Assembly (NCBI GenBank): GCA_964390715.1
Contig: CAYMIM010000008.1
Coordinates: 1 to 15,437, forward strand
Origin: JACOVP01 sp964390715
GTDB lineage: Archaea > Nanobdellota > Nanobdellia > SCGC-AAA011-G17 > UBA489
Direction of reading: 5' to 3'
Length of the DNA stretch: 15,437 nucleotides
Part shown: positions 12,957-15,437 of the stretch, piece by piece
Layout: every line of letters starts with the position of its first letter
How positions within the stretch are numbered: position 1 is the first letter of the stretch
Made by a program: the position numbers and the translations under genes
Notes under the pieces: model-generated
Told to the model about the DNA's origin: nothing
What the model saw: only the letters and a program-made list of their open reading frames with translations
Databases searched by the model: none

Positions 12957-13998
12957 ATTCAAGAGAGCGTATTTTTTCTTCTAGACTTTGTATTTTGCTT
13001 AAGAAATCCAAAGAGCTCATGCCAAGAGTGTCTCGAATAGAAGTAATAACTTCTTTAGCTGCAACACGTTTGCCCTCATACTCTACTGTTCTAAGAAGAA
13101 TATTATACTGCTGGTCTCCAGTCAATACTTCCACACCTTCACCACTTCGAGTAATAGGTTTACCAGGAATATGTCCTTCCCACACCTTTGTGCTTGGGAT
13201 AAGTCTGGCCTCCAAGATCTTTAATTGTTTGCCATTATAAAAAGTATAAGCAGGATCGAGCCCATGTTCAGGATCATCACAAGAGACGCTTCTGATTAAA
13301 TTCCAAATCTCATGTCCAGAAGCTTTCCAATTAATTTCGCTATCTTCCTCACGAATGGAACAGGTGTAAGTAGCTCCTTCCTCACGCTGAGGTCTTTTGT
13401 GAACAGTAGCAGAAAGTTCTGGGGATCGCTCAAGATGCAGAGCTTTTTCATACACTTTGCCTAAATTTTGTAAGATAGTAGCATTCATGCTATTACGCAT
13501 ATCAACAATAGTTTCATCATCAGTAATCTTAATCTCCTTTTCCCAGTAGAGATCGCCTTCATCTAAGCCAACAACCATGTTAAAAAGACTTAAAGTGATA
13601 GCATTAAGTCCAAGACGAACTGACCATTCACTATTGCTGCTTCCTCTAAAGCGTGGAAGATAAAGTCCATGATGCAGGACATAAAAAGAAGGACCTGATT
13701 GACGAATAGTATCTGAAAATAATTTATTATAGGCACATAAAAGAACAGAGTCTGGTTTATCTTGCTGAATAAGATTCAAAATTGCTTCATTGTCATTGGT
13801 GTGCACAAGAGGAATGTCATGATGGTTGGCAAGTTGTTCGACATTAAGCACTTGGCCATGTTTACGATAGCGTCCTTTCTCCATAGGGGGGGCAATAACT
13901 TTAGTAATGTCAAAAGTCCCTTGGTCAAGAAGAGACTGTAACCCTGGCTGTGCAGTAAAGCCATAACCAATGTATAAAATCTTGTCTTTCTGTGTCAT
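12949..13998 (-). CDS. Formyltransferase-family protein (Fmt/sugar N-formyltransferase-like), active-site Asn replaced
   Basis: The family transfers a formyl group from 10-formyltetrahydrofolate to an amine on Met-tRNA or an amino sugar. In 349 residues the N-terminal domain has ILYIGYG (7-13), HHGLYLPRFRG (109-119) and GLDEGDLYWE (144-153). The C-terminal domain follows as RPQREEGATYTCSIREEDSEINW (202-224) and AYTFYNGKQLKI. The catalytic triad is normally N-x-H and D. Here H110 and D146 are kept but the Asn position is L108. In this sugar locus an N-formyltransferase acting on an amino sugar fits better than Fmt, but the missing Asn makes activity uncertain. A short coiled coil ends the protein (335-349). 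I start it at ATG 13998; the 14094 start would overlap the divergent glycosyltransferase. Confidence 0.8.
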   Translation of the reverse strand: MTQKDKILYIGYGFTAQPGLQSLLDQGTFDITKVIAPPMEKGRYRKHGQVLNVEQLANHHDIPLVHTNDNEAILNLIQQDKPDSVLLCAYNKLFSDTIRQSGPSFYVLHHGLYLPRFRGSSNSEWSVRLGLNAITLSLFNMVVGLDEGDLYWEKEIKITDDETIVDMRNSMNATILQNLGKVYEKALHLERSPELSATVHKRPQREEGATYTCSIREEDSEINWKASGHEIWNLIRSVSCDDPEHGLDPAYTFYNGKQLKILEARLIPSTKVWEGHIPGKPITRSGEGVEVLTGDQQYNILLRTVEYEGKRVAAKEVITSIRDTLGMSSLDFLSKIQSLEEKIRSLESK

Positions 13999-14037
13999 GG
14001 TAGTACTCAATAATAGATGTTCTAGACTATAGATATA

Positions 14038-14047
14038 CTTTATAAAT
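14038..14047. promoter_or_regulatory. Palindromic TATA box between the divergent formyltransferase-like and GT2 genes
   Basis: CTTTATAAAT contains the self-complementary core TTTATAAA. It is centred about 27 bases before the GT2 ATG (14070), a leaderless fit, and about 45 bases before the formyltransferase-like ATG (13998), which would give a leader of about 19 bases. It may serve both directions. Confidence 0.55.
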
Positions 14048-14069
14048 CTATGGTCTTCCCAAATTTCTA

Positions 14070-15035
14070 ATGAAAAAACAACCGTTAGTTTCAATCATTC
14101 TCCCTTTCAGAAATGAAATAAGGGAGTTAGAAGAGACATTAAAGTCATTTATCGATCAAACCTATAAAAATAAGGAAGTCATTTTAGTAGACTCTGATTC
14201 TGATGATGGAAGCATGCAGGTAGCTAAGAGCTACGCTAAAAAATACAAGTGGATCAAGTATTTCAACAACCCTCCTAAGCCAGGAAAATGGGCAACAGAA
14301 TATTATATTGATGCGATTAGTCGTGCCAAAGGCGAAGTGATCTACATGGCAGATGCTAATGGAAAAATCATGCCTAATTATCTAGCATTGACTGTTCCTT
14401 TAATCAATGATGAAGTGGCTGGTGTTGTAGGTAAGGTAATTATTTGGCCATCGAATGAATGGATCTCTAAGTTCAGAGACGTTCTTTGGACCTTGCGATA
14501 TAATAATTATGCGCGTTTGCGACGAGAAACAAATGAAGGAAGAATCTTGCCAAGAACATTTTCAAAAAAAGCATATGACAAAGTGGGTGGCTTCAATCCC
14601 AGTGCAGGTTGGGCTATTGACACGTTCTTCAATAAATCACTCTTGAAAGCAGGCTACAAGATCATCTACGAGCCAAAAGCAGAATGGTGGCATAAATGGC
14701 GTAACAATCCAAAAGTATTGATGAAATATTCTTACAAGTTTGGAAAACTAAATTACGACACTATTAAAACAGACAAAAAACAGTGGTTGAAAATTGTATT
14801 CTTCTTATCGCCTTTCGTAGCTCTTATTGCAGGCTTCTTCAACCCTTGGTACTTTCTATATTTAATTATACATCCGGCCATCCTCATGCTCAAATATATG
14901 AAATTATTCTTCCAAGCGAAGGGACATAAAAATAGAAGGTATGTATTACTCGGTCCAGTAGTCAGTTATCTGCAGAATATTCCGTATAGTCTAGGTTTTC
15001 TCAAGAGTCTTATAACACCCAAAAAACACGTCTAG
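14070..15035 (+). CDS. Family 2 glycosyltransferase with C-terminal membrane segments
   Basis: In 321 residues the GT-A domain starts PLVSIILPFRNE (5-16) with the helix ELEETLKSFIDQTYKNKEVI, then LVDSDSDDGS (39-48). The metal-binding DXD position reads MADANG (93-98), that is D-A-N rather than D-x-D. GYKIIYEPKAEWWHKWR (195-211) is the usual acceptor-side region. Residues about 239-275 hold two hydrophobic segments, so the enzyme is anchored with its active site in the cytoplasm. GT2 enzymes of this type add a sugar to a lipid-linked glycan. It is the only glycosyltransferase in the window and would use one of the sugar nucleotides made here. Donor and acceptor are unknown. Confidence 0.88.
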   Translation: MKKQPLVSIILPFRNEIRELEETLKSFIDQTYKNKEVILVDSDSDDGSMQVAKSYAKKYKWIKYFNNPPKPGKWATEYYIDAISRAKGEVIYMADANGKIMPNYLALTVPLINDEVAGVVGKVIIWPSNEWISKFRDVLWTLRYNNYARLRRETNEGRILPRTFSKKAYDKVGGFNPSAGWAIDTFFNKSLLKAGYKIIYEPKAEWWHKWRNNPKVLMKYSYKFGKLNYDTIKTDKKQWLKIVFFLSPFVALIAGFFNPWYFLYLIIHPAILMLKYMKLFFQAKGHKNRRYVLLGPVVSYLQNIPYSLGFLKSLITPKKHV

Positions 15036-15039
15036 AAAC

Positions 15040-15049
15040 CTTTATATAG
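15040..15049 (+). promoter_or_regulatory. TATA box ahead of the hairpin region
   Basis: AAACCTTTATATAGT, very like the promoter of the gene at 338, starts five bases after the GT2 stop. Transcription should begin near 15070, inside the hairpin, giving a leader of about 85 bases for the PIN-domain gene or a separate small RNA. Confidence 0.55.
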
Positions 15050-15059
15050 TACGAAATCT

Positions 15060-15106
15060 AGGTACTAGTTATTAAGTATGAACGTCTTCTTAGATAACTA
15101 GTACCT
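15060..15106 (+). other. Large imperfect hairpin in the leader region of the PIN-domain gene
   Basis: The arms 15060-15072 and 15094-15106 are perfectly complementary over 13 bp (core GGTACTAGTTAT / ATAACTAGTACC). After a bulged G at 15093, four more pairs (15073-15076 with 15089-15092) extend the stem to 17 bp around a 12-base loop. It does not end in a T-run and archaea do not rely on hairpin terminators. An RNA structure, an operator for a dimer, or a recombination/attachment site remain possible. Confidence 0.7.
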
Positions 15107-15124
15107 TAATTATAACATAAAATC

Positions 15125-15147
15125 AAGGCTATAAAAGCCTTATGGAG
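15125..15147 (+). promoter_or_regulatory. Second TATA-like element in a short inverted repeat, plus Shine-Dalgarno, of the PIN-domain gene
   Basis: AAGGCT-ATAAA-AGCCTT (15125-15141) is an inverted repeat with 6-bp arms. It carries GCTATAAAAG, centred about 23 bases before the ATG at 15156. GGAG at 15144-15147 ends eight bases before that ATG and fits a Shine-Dalgarno site, which would matter only for the longer transcript from the upstream promoter. Confidence 0.45.
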
Positions 15148-15155
15148 AAATAAAT

Positions 15156-15437
15156 ATGACACAAAAATATGTCGTTGATACCTCTATCGTAATAGAGAAG
15201 ATGGTATCCAAATTAATAAAAAATAAAGAAATAAAGGGCACGATCATCGTTCCAAACGCTGTAGTGGCTGAATTGGAGGCGCAAGCCAATAGAGGTCAAG
15301 AAATTGGTCTTTTAGGCTTAGAGGAGCTCCAAGAGCTGCAAAAGCTCACAGGACACGATATTGATATCCAGTTCATGGGGCACAGACCTAATGAAACACT
15401 AATTAAGTTCGCCATAGCTGGTGAACTAGCTGCTTCT
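15156..15437 (+). CDS. PIN-domain protein, probably the archaeal PIN-ATPase-KH type (N-terminal 94 residues; C-terminus off the window)
   Basis: The reading frame from ATG 15156 is open to the window end (94 codons). It begins QKYVVDTSIVIEKMVSKLI, with the first PIN-domain acidic residue at D8. VPNAVVAELEAQANRGQEIG then gives the conserved acidic E39 and E41 region, and GLLGLEELQEL follows. The pattern of VVDTSIVIE, then VVAELEAQAN.G.E.G..GLEEL, is that of the large archaeal proteins with PIN, ATPase and KH domains (MJ1533-like), not of short VapC toxins. The remaining length cannot be checked here. A PIN domain usually cuts RNA using metal ions. The start is backed by GGAG eight bases upstream. 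It lies outside the sugar locus in function. Confidence 0.75.
   Translation, partial: MTQKYVVDTSIVIEKMVSKLIKNKEIKGTIIVPNAVVAELEAQANRGQEIGLLGLEELQELQKLTGHDIDIQFMGHRPNETLIKFAIAGELAAS

Noticed and set aside
13999..14094. Upstream ATG adding 32 residues to the formyltransferase-like protein
   Set aside because: It would overlap the divergent GT2 gene start and its promoter, and the added residues precede the normal first strand (KILYIGYG) of the family.
15060..15106. Hairpin read as an intrinsic terminator of the GT2 gene
   Set aside because: No T-run follows the stem, and archaeal termination depends on U-tracts, not hairpins.
10..15437. CRISPR array, IS element or prophage genes
   Set aside because: No regularly spaced repeats, transposase, integrase or phage-type proteins were seen on either strand.

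Overview
The window looks like a piece of an AT-rich archaeal chromosome, most likely from a small-genome DPANN-type lineage (Woesearchaeota/Pacearchaeota-like; this is inference, not a database match). The reasons are the archaeal TrmI-type tRNA methyltransferase, a tRNA gene without an encoded CCA, an archaeal-style PIN-domain protein, and many genes with a TATA box centred about 25-28 bases before the start codon, which implies leaderless transcripts.

Bases 1-1400 hold small or partial genes. They are the N-terminus of a secreted, sequon-rich protein (minus strand), a 46-residue antitoxin-like protein, a winged-helix regulator whose 3' end overlaps it, and a 94-residue protein of unknown function. 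Bases 1431-2302 carry tRNA-Leu(CAA) divergent from trmI, with a TATA-like element between them that could serve both. One base after trmI comes a Wzx/MurJ-type polysaccharide flippase (2304-3812).

Bases 3809-15035 form a surface-glycan / nucleotide-sugar locus. The minus-strand block, in order of transcription, is an extended SDR (UDP-xylose-synthase-like), a NovU/TylCIII-type sugar C-methyltransferase, a metal-binding cupin, a degenerate Nudix-fold protein and a DegT/DnrJ-type sugar aminotransferase. Next come two convergent two-gene units, each a Nudix-fold protein followed by a YihX-like HAD phosphatase (plus 8724-10261, minus 11307-10262). Then come a sugar-1-phosphate nucleotidyltransferase co-transcribed with a third large Nudix-fold protein, a formyltransferase-family protein on the minus strand, and a membrane-anchored GT2 glycosyltransferase.

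Taken together, these genes could make a C-branched, amino and possibly N-formylated sugar nucleotide, attach it to a lipid-linked glycan (GT2) and flip the glycan outward. The unusual part is four Nudix-fold proteins in about 8 kb. Three are large (277-293 residues), divergent and NUDT22-like, and they sit beside phosphatases or a nucleotidyltransferase. Two of the four keep the catalytic glutamates and two have lost most or some of them, which suggests nucleotide-sugar hydrolysis/salvage plus possible sensing.

Bases 15036-15155 are non-coding and contain a 17-bp imperfect hairpin. They lead into the start of a PIN-domain protein that runs off the window. No stretch longer than 300 bases lacks a gene. 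The largest gap is 339-530, which holds only two promoter-like TATA elements. I saw no CRISPR array, IS element or transposase.
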